From NCBI GenBank assembly GCA_021299635.1, contig JAJTFA010000008.1, forward strand, positions 49,273 through 113,272: DNA of 64,000 nucleotides. Direction: 5' to 3'. This document shows, piece by piece, positions 51,920-60,752 of the stretch. Within the stretch, counting starts at the first letter, position 1. Every line of letters begins with the position of its first letter. The position numbers and the translations under genes are program-made. Source of the DNA: Sphingobacteriales bacterium. GTDB lineage: Bacteria; Bacteroidota; Bacteroidia; UKL13-3. A model generated the notes under the pieces. The model had not been told where the DNA came from and did no database searches. It saw only the letters and a list, made by a program, of their open reading frames with translations.

Positions 51920-53245
51920 ATGCAAGGACTTATTATGGCTGCCCAGCTTATTGCGGGCATTTCTATTTTGGTTATTTTACATGAACTAGGCCACTACTGG
52001 GCTGCAAGGGCTTTCGGTATAAAGGTTGAAAAGTTTTATCTCTTCTTTGATGCGTGGGGTAAAAAACTTTTCAGTTTCAAACGTGGCGAAACGGAATGGG
52101 GTATTGGCTGGTTGCCACTTGGTGGTTATGTTAAAATAGCAGGCATGATTGATGAGAGTATGGATAAAGAGGCCATGAAACAACCTGCACAACCTTGGGA
52201 GTTTAGAAGCAAACCCGCTTGGCAGCGCATGATTGTGATGATTGGTGGCGTAGTGATGAATATTATTGCAGGTATTTTCATATTTGCCATGATGTCCTAC
52301 CACTATGGCGAAAAATATACCCTCAATAGTTCACTTATACATGGTATTGTGGCTTCTGATTTGGCTGAAAAAATCGGCTTTAAAGATGGTGATAAACTTA
52401 AAAGTGTAAACAATAAAGAGATTATTTATTTTGAAAACGCATTCAGTTCGTCCGAGATATTGGGTGAGAATACAACCTACATAGTAGCAAGAAATGGAAT
52501 TGATACAAGCATCTTGCTTCCTGCAACTTTTGCAAAGGAATACGCAGAGTCAGAAAAGCTTGATTTTCTTATCCCACGTTTTGAGTTTACCATTGCAGAA
52601 ACCGTAAGCGGTTTGCCTGCAGATAAAGCCGGTTTAAAACCGGGAGACCGCATTCTTACGGTCAGCAACATCCCTGTGCCTTATTTCGATTTGTTGCAGT
52701 CTGTACTGAAAGAATTGGCGGGTAAGCAGGCGACATTTTCTTTACTGAGGAATACGGATACAATTATTACAGAGATAGAGGTAACTCCCGAGGGTAAAAT
52801 TGGAATTTCACCTAATCCCGAAGCATTACGTTATGATACAATTCAGCCTTCATTCTTGGCCGCATTCCCTATAGGGGTTAAAAAGGCTGTTGAAACAATA
52901 TCTGCACAAGTTAAAGGATGGGGCAGGATTATAAATGGTGATATCCCCGCAAATAAGGCTGTACAGGGCCCAATCGGTATTGCGAAATTTTATGGTGGTG
53001 AATGGATTTGGAGCAGATTTTGGTTATTCACTGCACTCATCTCATTGGGTCTTGCATTTATGAATATCCTTCCTATTCCTGCATTAGATGGTGGCCATGT
53101 TGTATTGCTCATCTTAGAAATGATTATTGGAAGGCCTCTTAGTGATAAGGCTATGGAGCGAATACAAACAGTTGGAATGATTATCTTGCTTACCCTGATG
53201 GTACTGATTTTTGGAAACGACATTTGGCAACTTATTGCCAAATAG
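51920..53245 (+). CDS. rseP: RseP-type site-2 membrane metalloprotease
   Basis: A 441-residue intramembrane zinc protease that cuts membrane anchors such as anti-sigma factors or remnant signal peptides. The zinc motif HELGH is in the first helix (LVILHELGHYWAARAFG), and the third zinc ligand and partner motif is in NILPIPALDGGHVV. A PDZ domain lies in the middle (AETVSGLPADKAGLKPGDRI), with a second, degenerate one before it. The last two helices complete the family layout. Confidence 0.95.
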   Translation: MQGLIMAAQLIAGISILVILHELGHYWAARAFGIKVEKFYLFFDAWGKKLFSFKRGETEWGIGWLPLGGYVKIAGMIDESMDKEAMKQPAQPWEFRSKPAWQRMIVMIGGVVMNIIAGIFIFAMMSYHYGEKYTLNSSLIHGIVASDLAEKIGFKDGDKLKSVNNKEIIYFENAFSSSEILGENTTYIVARNGIDTSILLPATFAKEYAESEKLDFLIPRFEFTIAETVSGLPADKAGLKPGDRILTVSNIPVPYFDLLQSVLKELAGKQATFSLLRNTDTIITEIEVTPEGKIGISPNPEALRYDTIQPSFLAAFPIGVKKAVETISAQVKGWGRIINGDIPANKAVQGPIGIAKFYGGEWIWSRFWLFTALISLGLAFMNILPIPALDGGHVVLLILEMIIGRPLSDKAMERIQTVGMIILLTLMVLIFGNDIWQLIAK

Positions 53246-53304
53246 TTGTGGATTACTAACGTAAATCAACACCTAAATTTGTTTGTACTTAAATATATAA
53301 ACAA

Positions 53305-54087
53305 ATGCTACGATTCTTGCCTATCTTGTCGCTGTGCATCACTGCTGCGCATGCCCAAACGAATATGCTTTCACCTTCCGTAACTGACTCTACCGCCACT
53401 GCATCAAAAATATTACTTGTGCCTTTTCAGCCCATGATGTACTTCAGTGATGCAGATCAGGATATTTCAAGATTTTCAAAAATGGGTGAGCCTCAAATAA
53501 GGAATCAGCTAAGAGATCAATTAGATTTAAATGTTTATCATCAATTACTTTCAGCTTTTGATGTGGTTGATTTATGGCGATCAAATAGCTTGGATGGGGA
53601 AAAGGATCTGAATCGTATTTATGCCTGCACTCGTTATACGATTTATAGCAGCAAGCAGAAAAAGGAACTTACACAGGAAAAAGGAAGATATGAGAGCAGT
53701 AGGGAAAAGTTATTTCTGGAAAAGTATTCAAGAAAATCAAAAGATCAGGCCTTCTGGATTTGTGATTCTGCGGTAATGCTGGGGATGTTAACAGAACGCG
53801 ATATTTTTCCATACCTCTTTAGAAAGTATAACCATCAGTATATTCTCTATATTACCCAATTCGAAATAGGCACTTCCAATAAAAATACAATAGAATGGCT
53901 AAAGCAGGATTATAATAGAGAATACACCATACATTATAATTTATTTGATAAAACAGGAGAACTACTTCGTGCAGAAACATTAACAATAAAAGCTGGTCCG
54001 GAGAATAATGTAAATCAGATAGCTGAATTGTATCTAAGAGCAATTGGAGCACGTTTAAAAGAAATTCTTATTGTTGCAGGAAAATGA
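53305..54087 (+). CDS. Secreted protein of unknown function
   Basis: A 260-residue protein with a signal peptide (FLPILSLCITAAHAQ). The first mature block, ILLVPFQPMMYFSDADQDIS, is notable and may begin an alpha/beta domain; the body alternates helices and strands (LLSAFDVVDLWRS, QYILYITQFEIGTS, YTIHYNLFDKTGELLRAETL). No catalytic motif is evident. The stop overlaps the start of the Smr gene by 4 bp, so the two are coupled. Periplasmic location is likely. Confidence 0.78.
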   Translation: MLRFLPILSLCITAAHAQTNMLSPSVTDSTATASKILLVPFQPMMYFSDADQDISRFSKMGEPQIRNQLRDQLDLNVYHQLLSAFDVVDLWRSNSLDGEKDLNRIYACTRYTIYSSKQKKELTQEKGRYESSREKLFLEKYSRKSKDQAFWICDSAVMLGMLTERDIFPYLFRKYNHQYILYITQFEIGTSNKNTIEWLKQDYNREYTIHYNLFDKTGELLRAETLTIKAGPENNVNQIAELYLRAIGARLKEILIVAGK

Positions 54088-55037
54088 GCAGAGTAAGTCT
54101 TGGAGATAAAGTAAGGTTTGTAAATGAAAATATGCAGGGCGTAGTAACTCGTCTTGAAGGGAATACTGCTGGAGTTACAATTGAAGATGATTTTGAAATT
54201 CCGGTTCTGATTTCAGAAATAGTGAAAATAGATGATGTATTTATCAGACCACAGGAAGTTAAAGCGGCTACGCAAAAACCACATTTCGTAAAAATACACT
54301 ATGGTATTCATATAGCATTTGATAAGCAAACGGATACAGAGTACGATTTTTACCTACATAACTCAGAGACAGACTGGATTCAGGTAGCAGTTTATTGTTG
54401 CCAAGGTAAAAAGTATCATCTTGAGTGGAAAAGTGATGCAGGTTTGGAGCAAACAATTAAGTTGTCCCGCCTCCATATTGATGATTTTCAAAGATGGAGC
54501 AATCTTTTTTTTCAGATAAGTTTTTTACCTCTTGAGCACGAAGGAACCATCAAACATGCGCTCTATAAGCCATTTAAAATATCTCAGAAGGAATTCTTTG
54601 CTGCTTTTAAAACATGTTACTTCCTAAATAAACAGGCAATATGCTTTAGGATTGACCATCCGCTGCCTAAGGCCGATATAACCAAACTGAAAAACCATGA
54701 TTTTTCGGCATCATCTGCCGTTAACCCACTAAATATTATTACCGAAGGCTCAGTTGATTATGAAATAGATTTACATGCTGAAAAACTAATTCAAGATTTA
54801 GAAGGACTTTCGGCATCAGATATTGTATCCATTCAGATGCTCACTGCAGAGAAAGCCCTTGAGCAATCTTTCGTGCTTAAAAAACAGAAGATTATTTTCA
54901 TACATGGGGTAGGTAATCATTTTCTAAAGAATAAGATTAAAAATCTCCTAGGCACAAGTAAATCTTGGGTAAAGGTTTTTAATGATGCTGATCCATTAAA
55001 ATATGGTGGAGGTGCTACCGAGGTTTGGCTAAAATAG
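54084..55037 (+). CDS. DUF2027/Smr domain protein
   Basis: A 317-residue cytoplasmic protein. The N-terminal DUF2027 part starts SLGDKVRFVNENMQGVVTRL and includes ITIEDDFEIPVL-like strands, then a beta-rich middle domain (about 75-210). The C-terminal Smr domain has YEIDLHAEKLIQDLEGL and KKQKIIFIHGVGNHFLKNKI, with the LDLHG-type and HGxG motifs of Smr nucleases that nick branched DNA or RNA. It begins at ATGA overlapping the preceding stop. Its substrate is unknown. Confidence 0.9.
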   Translation: MSRVSLGDKVRFVNENMQGVVTRLEGNTAGVTIEDDFEIPVLISEIVKIDDVFIRPQEVKAATQKPHFVKIHYGIHIAFDKQTDTEYDFYLHNSETDWIQVAVYCCQGKKYHLEWKSDAGLEQTIKLSRLHIDDFQRWSNLFFQISFLPLEHEGTIKHALYKPFKISQKEFFAAFKTCYFLNKQAICFRIDHPLPKADITKLKNHDFSASSAVNPLNIITEGSVDYEIDLHAEKLIQDLEGLSASDIVSIQMLTAEKALEQSFVLKKQKIIFIHGVGNHFLKNKIKNLLGTSKSWVKVFNDADPLKYGGGATEVWLK

Positions 55038-55070
55038 AATTTGGCAGTATTTTTGGATAACGCTATTGAT

Positions 55071-55235
55071 ATGAAGACTCTTAAATTAATTCTATTGCTA
55101 GGCATTTTAAATATCATTGCCTGCAACAGTGCCAAAAAAACTCAAGAAGAAAACAGAAGACAGCAAAAAAAGATGAATCAAATGGAACAGGAAAAGGATG
55201 AGTTCAAACGGAAAAATGATAAGGAACTCAAATAG
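55071..55235 (+). CDS. Small lipoprotein
   Basis: A 54-residue lipoprotein from the ATG at 55071; the track start (TTG at 55041) would add a non-signal-like lead. The signal MKTLKLILLLGILNIIAC ends with a lipobox Cys, and the rest (NSAKKTQEENRRQQKKMNQM...) is a charged helix. It follows the Smr gene by 33 bp and has no recognised family. Confidence 0.65.
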   Translation: MKTLKLILLLGILNIIACNSAKKTQEENRRQQKKMNQMEQEKDEFKRKNDKELK

Positions 55236-55321
55236 GTTAAATTATTCCTTTCTGTGTCTTAAGTATTGATGACCTGCTTGTAAAACAAATATTCTTTAGG
55301 GGAGCATGCCATTTTTCTTCG

Positions 55322-55329
55322 TACTTTTG
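55322..55329 (+). promoter_or_regulatory. Possible -7 box of the AsmA-like gene
   Basis: TACTTTTG matches TAnnTTTG 25 bp before the ATG at 55355. TTTA at 55295-55298, about 23 bp upstream, is a weak -33 candidate. Confidence 0.4.
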
Positions 55330-55354
55330 TTTCCTATAAGCTATTACATATTAT

Positions 55355-58060
55355 ATGATAAAAATTCTTTATGCTTTCTTAGGCTTCTTTACTTTCATGG
55401 TTATTGGCGCCTTGCTCGTTCCTATTTTTTTTAAGGGAAAGATTTTAGACCTGGCAAGGAAAACAGCCAATGAAAATGTAAATGCAAAAATTAATTTTAG
55501 TGATGATATCACATTAAATCTCTTTTCTAACTTCCCTGATTTTACCTTAGGTCTTAACAACCTAAGTATTATTGGAATAAATGAATTTGATAATGATACA
55601 TTATTATATCTGAAGGAGTTTTCTGCTTCACTGGATATATTGTCTGTAATCAAAGGCGAGGAGATTAAAATACGCAAAGTGTCTTTAAATCAACCTTTTA
55701 TCAATGCTATTGTCCTTAAAAATGGTAAAGCAAATTGGGATATCGCAAAATTCGTTTCCGATTCTGGTGCTCAAGAACCTGTCGATACTTCATCAGGCAA
55801 ATTTCGTATTGAACTTAAAAAACTTGAAGTAAAGAATGCAGTCATTAAATACAATGATTTAGCGGCAAATACATCAGCAGAACTGGTGAATCTGAATTAT
55901 ACATTGGAAGGAGATATCACCCGTGATCAGGTTGAAATGAATATGTTGCTTGGAATCGAAGAGACAACAATAGCTCAGTCAGGCATTACCTATCTAAATA
56001 AGGTTAATACTTTGTTTAAAGCAGCTATTGATGCCGACAATAAAAACTCTAAATATACCTTTAAGAATAATGAAATTAGATTAAATGAATTAGTGTGTTC
56101 ATTTGATGGTTTTGTGCAAATGGTAAATGATGATATAAAACTTGATTTAAAATATGCCGCATCAAAATCAGATTTTAAGAGTTTTCTTTCTCTGGTTCCA
56201 GGCATATACACCAAGGATTTTACTACTGTACAAACTTCCGGCAAGCTTGGTTTCAATGGTTTTGCTAAAGGCACCTATAATCAAAATCAACTCCCTTCCT
56301 TTGCTTTCAATTTATTGGTTGAAAATGCTATGTTCAAGTATCCATCTCTTCCGTCTGACGCGAAAAATATTCAAATAAATTTGGCTGTTACCAATCCAGA
56401 CGGTAACATGAACAATACAAAAATTGATTTATCAAAATTTCATCTTGAACTGGCAGGAGATCCCTTTGATGCAAAATTATTGGTTACAAATCCCCTTCAG
56501 GATCCTAATATCGATGCTACACTGCAAGGTCAGATTAATTTGGCAAACATGTCTAAAATAGTGCCATTGCAACAAGGAACTGTATTAGCTGGTTTAATCA
56601 ACACCAACCTGAAAGCTAAAGGTAAAGTATCCACTGTGCAGCAAGGCAATTATGAAGATTTTGATGCCTCTGGGGCATTAACAATTAGTAATTTAAGTGT
56701 CAACTCAACAGATTTACCTGGTAAACTGAGTATTTCCAAAGCGGAACTGCAGTTTAATCCAAAGGTAGTAAAATTGGCTTCGTTCAATGCTTATATTGGC
56801 AGTTCAGATATCGGTTTAACTGGAGATCTGACCAATTTCTTTTCTTATTTTCTGGGTAAAGGTACCTTGAACGGCACATTAAATGTTAATGCTGAATTAT
56901 TAGATGCGAATCAGTTCATGGGTTCTGGACCTCAGGTTGAAGTGAATAATACTTCTGATGCAAGTACTATCACTGCACCTGTTATACCCGCCAATATAAA
57001 CTTTACCCTCAACAGCAGGATTAAAAAGTTGTTGTACACCAATATGGAAATTTTAGACTTTAATGGTCAGGTCAAAGTTACCGGCCAGAAGCTGGCCTTT
57101 CATGGTATTCAACTAAAAACATTAGGGTCCGATATTTATATTGATGGGTTTTATGAAACACTTAATCCCAAAAAACCATCAGTTTCAATGAATTTTGGAA
57201 TAAGAAATCTAGATATTCAAAAAGCGTTTTCAACTTTTAATACTGTTAAACAAATCGCTCCCATTGCCGAACATACAAAAGGCTATATGTCTGCATCTTT
57301 CAAATTGTTTACAGAACTAGATCAAAAGTTGAATCCAGATTTTCAATCACTCTTTGCAGAAGGTCTGCTTACAATTCCCAATGCAGATATAGAAGGAGTT
57401 ATAGTTTTTGAAAAGATTGGTGAATTATTGAAAAATGATCAGATAAAAAAACCATCATTAACCAACTTGAATGTAAAATTTAAGGTTGAAAATGGACGGG
57501 TTTATACCCAACCGTTTGATTTAAGTATTGCTGGCCACAAACTAACATTGAGCGGAAGCACCGGATTAGATCAAACCATTAACTATGTTGGTACTACTCC
57601 TGTAGCACGCAAAGAATTAGGTAATATCAACGCAGCTTTAGAAAATATGTTGGCTGCTGTAAACAAGAAAGCAGGTTCAAACCTAAATATGTCAGGCTCA
57701 GTTAATGTGGGGATTAAAATAGGTGGAATATTCACCAACCCCACCGTTTCAACTAATCTTGAAGATATTGCAAAACAAGAAGCCGGTAATTTAAAAGACC
57801 AGCTAAGTGCAGAGGTAGATAAGAAGAAGAAAGAATTGGAAGCAAAGGTTAAAGCAGAAGCTGAAAAGCTAAAAGCAGAGGCTGATCGAGTTAGAAAGGA
57901 AGCGGAAACCAAGGCACGCGCTGAGGCAGATAGATTAAAAGCAGAAGCTGACAAAGCAAGGAGGGAGGCAGAAGAAAAAGCTAAAGCCGAGTCGGAAAAA
58001 GTAAAAAAGAAAGCAGAAGAAGAGGCAAAGAAAAAACTTAAAGGTTTAATTCCGCGTTAA
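55355..58060 (+). CDS. AsmA family protein with C-terminal coiled coil
   Basis: A 901-residue protein anchored by an N-terminal helix (LYAFLGFFTFMVIGALLVPIF). The AsmA N-terminal region follows (ITLNLFSNFPDFTLGLNNLS), then a long repetitive beta region and the C-terminal AsmA-like block (LFAEGLLTIPNADIEGVIVF). AsmA/TamB relatives help move lipids or proteins to the outer membrane. The last 75 residues are a Lys/Glu/Ala-rich helix (KAEAEKLKAEADRVRKEAET), an unusual addition. Length is well above E. coli AsmA. Confidence 0.88.
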   Translation: MIKILYAFLGFFTFMVIGALLVPIFFKGKILDLARKTANENVNAKINFSDDITLNLFSNFPDFTLGLNNLSIIGINEFDNDTLLYLKEFSASLDILSVIKGEEIKIRKVSLNQPFINAIVLKNGKANWDIAKFVSDSGAQEPVDTSSGKFRIELKKLEVKNAVIKYNDLAANTSAELVNLNYTLEGDITRDQVEMNMLLGIEETTIAQSGITYLNKVNTLFKAAIDADNKNSKYTFKNNEIRLNELVCSFDGFVQMVNDDIKLDLKYAASKSDFKSFLSLVPGIYTKDFTTVQTSGKLGFNGFAKGTYNQNQLPSFAFNLLVENAMFKYPSLPSDAKNIQINLAVTNPDGNMNNTKIDLSKFHLELAGDPFDAKLLVTNPLQDPNIDATLQGQINLANMSKIVPLQQGTVLAGLINTNLKAKGKVSTVQQGNYEDFDASGALTISNLSVNSTDLPGKLSISKAELQFNPKVVKLASFNAYIGSSDIGLTGDLTNFFSYFLGKGTLNGTLNVNAELLDANQFMGSGPQVEVNNTSDASTITAPVIPANINFTLNSRIKKLLYTNMEILDFNGQVKVTGQKLAFHGIQLKTLGSDIYIDGFYETLNPKKPSVSMNFGIRNLDIQKAFSTFNTVKQIAPIAEHTKGYMSASFKLFTELDQKLNPDFQSLFAEGLLTIPNADIEGVIVFEKIGELLKNDQIKKPSLTNLNVKFKVENGRVYTQPFDLSIAGHKLTLSGSTGLDQTINYVGTTPVARKELGNINAALENMLAAVNKKAGSNLNMSGSVNVGIKIGGIFTNPTVSTNLEDIAKQEAGNLKDQLSAEVDKKKKELEAKVKAEAEKLKAEADRVRKEAETKARAEADRLKAEADKARREAEEKAKAESEKVKKKAEEEAKKKLKGLIPR

Positions 58061-58086
58061 TCATGTATCTTAAAAATATACAATTT

Positions 58087-58575
58087 ATGAAAAAACTATT
58101 CATCATCTCATCAATCGCCTTGGCTTTAGTTAGTTGTGGCGGTGGCAATCAACAGCCAAAAACTGAAAGCACTGTTTCAGAACAACAGTCAACTCCTCAA
58201 ACCTATGAATTCACCATCAACGCTATAGGCAATACAATGGCTGAGATGAGTTATGATACCAAAGAGCTAAAAGTAAAGGCAGGGTCTAACGTTAAGGTAA
58301 ATCTTACCAACAAGGGAAGTGATCCCGCCATGCTTCATAATATTGTTTTTGTGAAGCAAGGAACCGAGAAAGAGGTTGCCATGGAAGGCCTGAATTTAAA
58401 AGACCAAAACTATTTCAACTCATCCAATCCAAATGTAATTGCTGGTTCCGCTGTTAGCCAGCCGGCTGCCACCGTAACTGTAGAGTTTACAGCACCGGAG
58501 CCTGGAACCTACACCTATATTTGCACCTATCCTGGTCATTGGATGGCCATGCAAGGCACATTAATAGTAGAATAA
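58087..58575 (+). CDS. Azurin-like cupredoxin lipoprotein
   Basis: A 162-residue lipoprotein from the ATG at 58087 (MKKLFIISSIALALVSCGGG, lipobox Cys at about 17), followed by a Gln/Ser/Thr linker. The cupredoxin domain has the copper ligand His in DPAMLHNIVFVK and the Cys-His-Met loop in YTYICTYPGHWMAMQGTLIV, which make a type 1 copper centre for single-electron transfer. It could carry electrons to a cytochrome oxidase or peroxidase in the periplasm. The track ATG at 58063 is a less likely start. A terminator follows. Confidence 0.92.
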   Translation: MKKLFIISSIALALVSCGGGNQQPKTESTVSEQQSTPQTYEFTINAIGNTMAEMSYDTKELKVKAGSNVKVNLTNKGSDPAMLHNIVFVKQGTEKEVAMEGLNLKDQNYFNSSNPNVIAGSAVSQPAATVTVEFTAPEPGTYTYICTYPGHWMAMQGTLIVE

Positions 58576-58592
58576 ATTTAAATAATATTTAT

Positions 58593-58618
58593 AAAAGCCT
58601 CTATATGAGGCTTTTTTT
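58593..58618 (+). terminator. Terminator after the azurin-like gene
   Basis: A 9-bp stem AAAAGCCTC/GAGGCTTTT with a 5-nt loop runs straight into T residues. It is 17 bp after the stop. Confidence 0.9.
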
Positions 58619-58647
58619 GTTTTATGTAAAGTTCATTTGTGATTCAT

Positions 58648-58655
58648 TACTTTTG
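58648..58655 (+). promoter_or_regulatory. Possible -7 box of the LpoB-like gene
   Basis: TACTTTTG matches TAnnTTTG 39 bp before the ATG at 58695 and behind a terminator, so a promoter is expected here. The -33 partner is not clear. Confidence 0.4.
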
Positions 58656-58694
58656 GAACACCATTTGTATTAAACAATCTAAATCTTTAAAGTT

Positions 58695-59282
58695 ATGATA
58701 CGTAAATTATTAATTGCGTCAGCAATTGCATCAATTTTCTTCTTTGCCTCATGCGCTAACAGAAAGGTAACCAGAATCGACCCAAATCAGCAAACCGATA
58801 TCAGTGGTCGTTGGAACGATACTGATTCTAAATTGGTAGCAAATGAAATGATCACTGATGTGCTAACCCGCCCTTGGCGATCTGAATTCGAGCAGAAGTA
58901 CAGTAAAAAACCAACTGTAATTGTAGGTAGTGTAAAAAACAAATCCTCAGAGCATATTGAGTCATTGACCTTCATTAAAGATCTTGAGAAGGCATTTATT
59001 AACTCAGGGACCGTCTCTGTAGTGCAATCTGCCGATGAAAGAAATCAAGTAAGAGAAGAACGAAATGATCAGCAAACATTTGCTTCAGAAGAAACCCGTA
59101 AAAAATGGGGTAAAGAAAAAGGAGCAGATTTTATGCTAAATGGTGTAATTACCTCAATAATCGACCAATATAAAAACCAGAAAACTGTGGCTTATCAAAT
59201 TAATTTAGAACTTACCAATCTTGAAACCAATGAAAAAGTATGGATTGGTGAGAAAAAGATTAAGAAGTATATTAAAAACTAA
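58695..59282 (+). CDS. LpoB-like lipoprotein
   Basis: A 195-residue lipoprotein (ASAIASIFFFASCANRKVTR, lipobox Cys at about residue 20) with an LpoB-type alpha/beta domain: VANEMITDVLTRPWRSEFEQ, PTVIVGSVKNKSSEHIE, FIKDLEKAFINSGTVSVVQS and GADFMLNGVITSII. In E. coli LpoB activates the peptidoglycan synthase PBP1b from the outer membrane. In this phylum the partner is unproven. It is followed 18 bp later by a TPR-like lipoprotein on the same strand, which suggests they act together. Confidence 0.88.
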   Translation: MIRKLLIASAIASIFFFASCANRKVTRIDPNQQTDISGRWNDTDSKLVANEMITDVLTRPWRSEFEQKYSKKPTVIVGSVKNKSSEHIESLTFIKDLEKAFINSGTVSVVQSADERNQVREERNDQQTFASEETRKKWGKEKGADFMLNGVITSIIDQYKNQKTVAYQINLELTNLETNEKVWIGEKKIKKYIKN

Positions 59283-59300
59283 GCTATCAATATTCCTTTC

Positions 59301-60710
59301 GTGAAATCTTTCATAAGAAACAGTATTTTCTACTGCCTTCTTGCTCCTGCTTTTATAATTGTCTCATGTGCAACATACTATCAGAAGAATGAAGCACTGA
59401 TGCAGGCAGTTTATAGAGGAGATTTGGAGTCAGCGGAGAAGCTTTTGGATGATAATAGCATACAAAAGAAGAAAGATATTCTTCTTTATTATTTTAATCG
59501 AGGCACAGTACTTTGGATGAACAATAAGCCAGAGGAGAGCAATAAATATTTCAGGCTGGCCGACTATTATATAGAAGACTATCAGAAGAGCATTGCGGCA
59601 AAAGCTGTTTCTTTTATTACCAATCCCAAAGTTGAGCCTTACCCCGGTGAATTTTTCGAGCAAATTCTGCTGCATTACTACACAGCTGTGAACTATGCCC
59701 AGATGGGGAACCTTGATGAAGCCTTAGTTGAAGCAAAACGCATGCTCATCAAAATGCAAAAAATAACGGATTACACAAAAGGTAAGAATAAATATAAGCG
59801 TGATGCTTTTGCTCATAATTTGCTTGGTATAATCTACGATGCACAACGTGATTATAATAATGCTTTCATTGCTTACAGAAACGCTTATGAGATATACAAG
59901 GACGATTATCAGCTGCAGCTTGCAACACCAGTTCCACTTCAATTGAAGAAAGACTTGATTAGAACCGCCCATTTAAGCGGCTTCTATGATGATCAAGGCA
60001 AATACGAAGCCGATTTTAAACTTAATTATATCCCTGAAGATCCAACTTCCGGCAACTTAATATTTTTCTGGAATAATGGTTTCGGACCTATCAAGGATGA
60101 GGCGAGTATTAATTTTTCAATCTCTCCTGCAGGTGGCGGATGGGTTAATTTTATTAACCATGATTTGGGTCTTAATTTCCCATATTATGTTGGTGATTCC
60201 GAACAAAGCAATAGCCTATCTAGGCTTAAAATAATTCGTGTAGCCTTCCCGAGGTACATCGGCAGACAGCCATATTATAACAAAGCTATTTTGTTAAACG
60301 ATTCCCTTCATATATCCGCCCCTCTTGAAATGGCCGAAAATGTAGATGCAATCGCATATAAATCTCTCGAAGATAGAATGGTTAAAGAGTTGAGTGAAGC
60401 ATTAATTAGGTTGGCATTAAAGCAAGCTGCTGAGGAAATGGTACGAAAAGAAAATCAGCGTTTAGGAGCCGCCCTGAGTATTGTGAATGCAGTTACTGAA
60501 CAGGCTGATACCAGAAACTGGCAATTGCTTCCATACTCCATCAACTACACTCGAGTAACAATGCCTCAAGGTAAACATTTGTTAACACTAAAAACAACAG
60601 GGGCAGCAAACGAGTCAGACCAAACAATTTTCACTTTTAGCATAGGAAGCAGACAAACAACATTTGGCGTATTTCATTCTATCCAGTTTAAGGGGTACCA
60701 AGTCTACTAG
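59301..60710 (+). CDS. COG3014-like lipoprotein with TPR-like region
   Basis: A 469-residue lipoprotein starting with GTG (MKSFIRNSIFYCLLAPAFII, lipobox Cys at about 23, VSCATYYQKNE). The N-terminal half is a TPR-like helical array (AVYRGDLESAEKLLDDNS, YYFNRGTVLWMNNKPEESNK, AVNYAQMGNLDEALVEAKRM, AHNLLGIIYDAQRDYNNAFI). The C-terminal half is beta-rich. The pairing of an LpoB-like gene with this kind of lipoprotein is found in other Gram-negative bacteria, as far as I recall. No enzyme motif is present. Confidence 0.78.
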   Translation: MKSFIRNSIFYCLLAPAFIIVSCATYYQKNEALMQAVYRGDLESAEKLLDDNSIQKKKDILLYYFNRGTVLWMNNKPEESNKYFRLADYYIEDYQKSIAAKAVSFITNPKVEPYPGEFFEQILLHYYTAVNYAQMGNLDEALVEAKRMLIKMQKITDYTKGKNKYKRDAFAHNLLGIIYDAQRDYNNAFIAYRNAYEIYKDDYQLQLATPVPLQLKKDLIRTAHLSGFYDDQGKYEADFKLNYIPEDPTSGNLIFFWNNGFGPIKDEASINFSISPAGGGWVNFINHDLGLNFPYYVGDSEQSNSLSRLKIIRVAFPRYIGRQPYYNKAILLNDSLHISAPLEMAENVDAIAYKSLEDRMVKELSEALIRLALKQAAEEMVRKENQRLGAALSIVNAVTEQADTRNWQLLPYSINYTRVTMPQGKHLLTLKTTGAANESDQTIFTFSIGSRQTTFGVFHSIQFKGYQVY

Positions 60711-60752
60711 TATAAAATACCAGATTGGATACCGGCAAAAAACGCTACTCTG

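Noticed and set aside
57583-57954. 123-residue minus-strand frame rich in Ser and Ala
   Set aside because: It is the mirror of the Lys/Glu/Ala coil of the AsmA-like protein; the composition follows from the opposite strand.
57840-58050. Tandem DNA repeat in the AsmA-like gene
   Set aside because: The protein repeats are not exact at DNA level; it is a coding coil and not a satellite.
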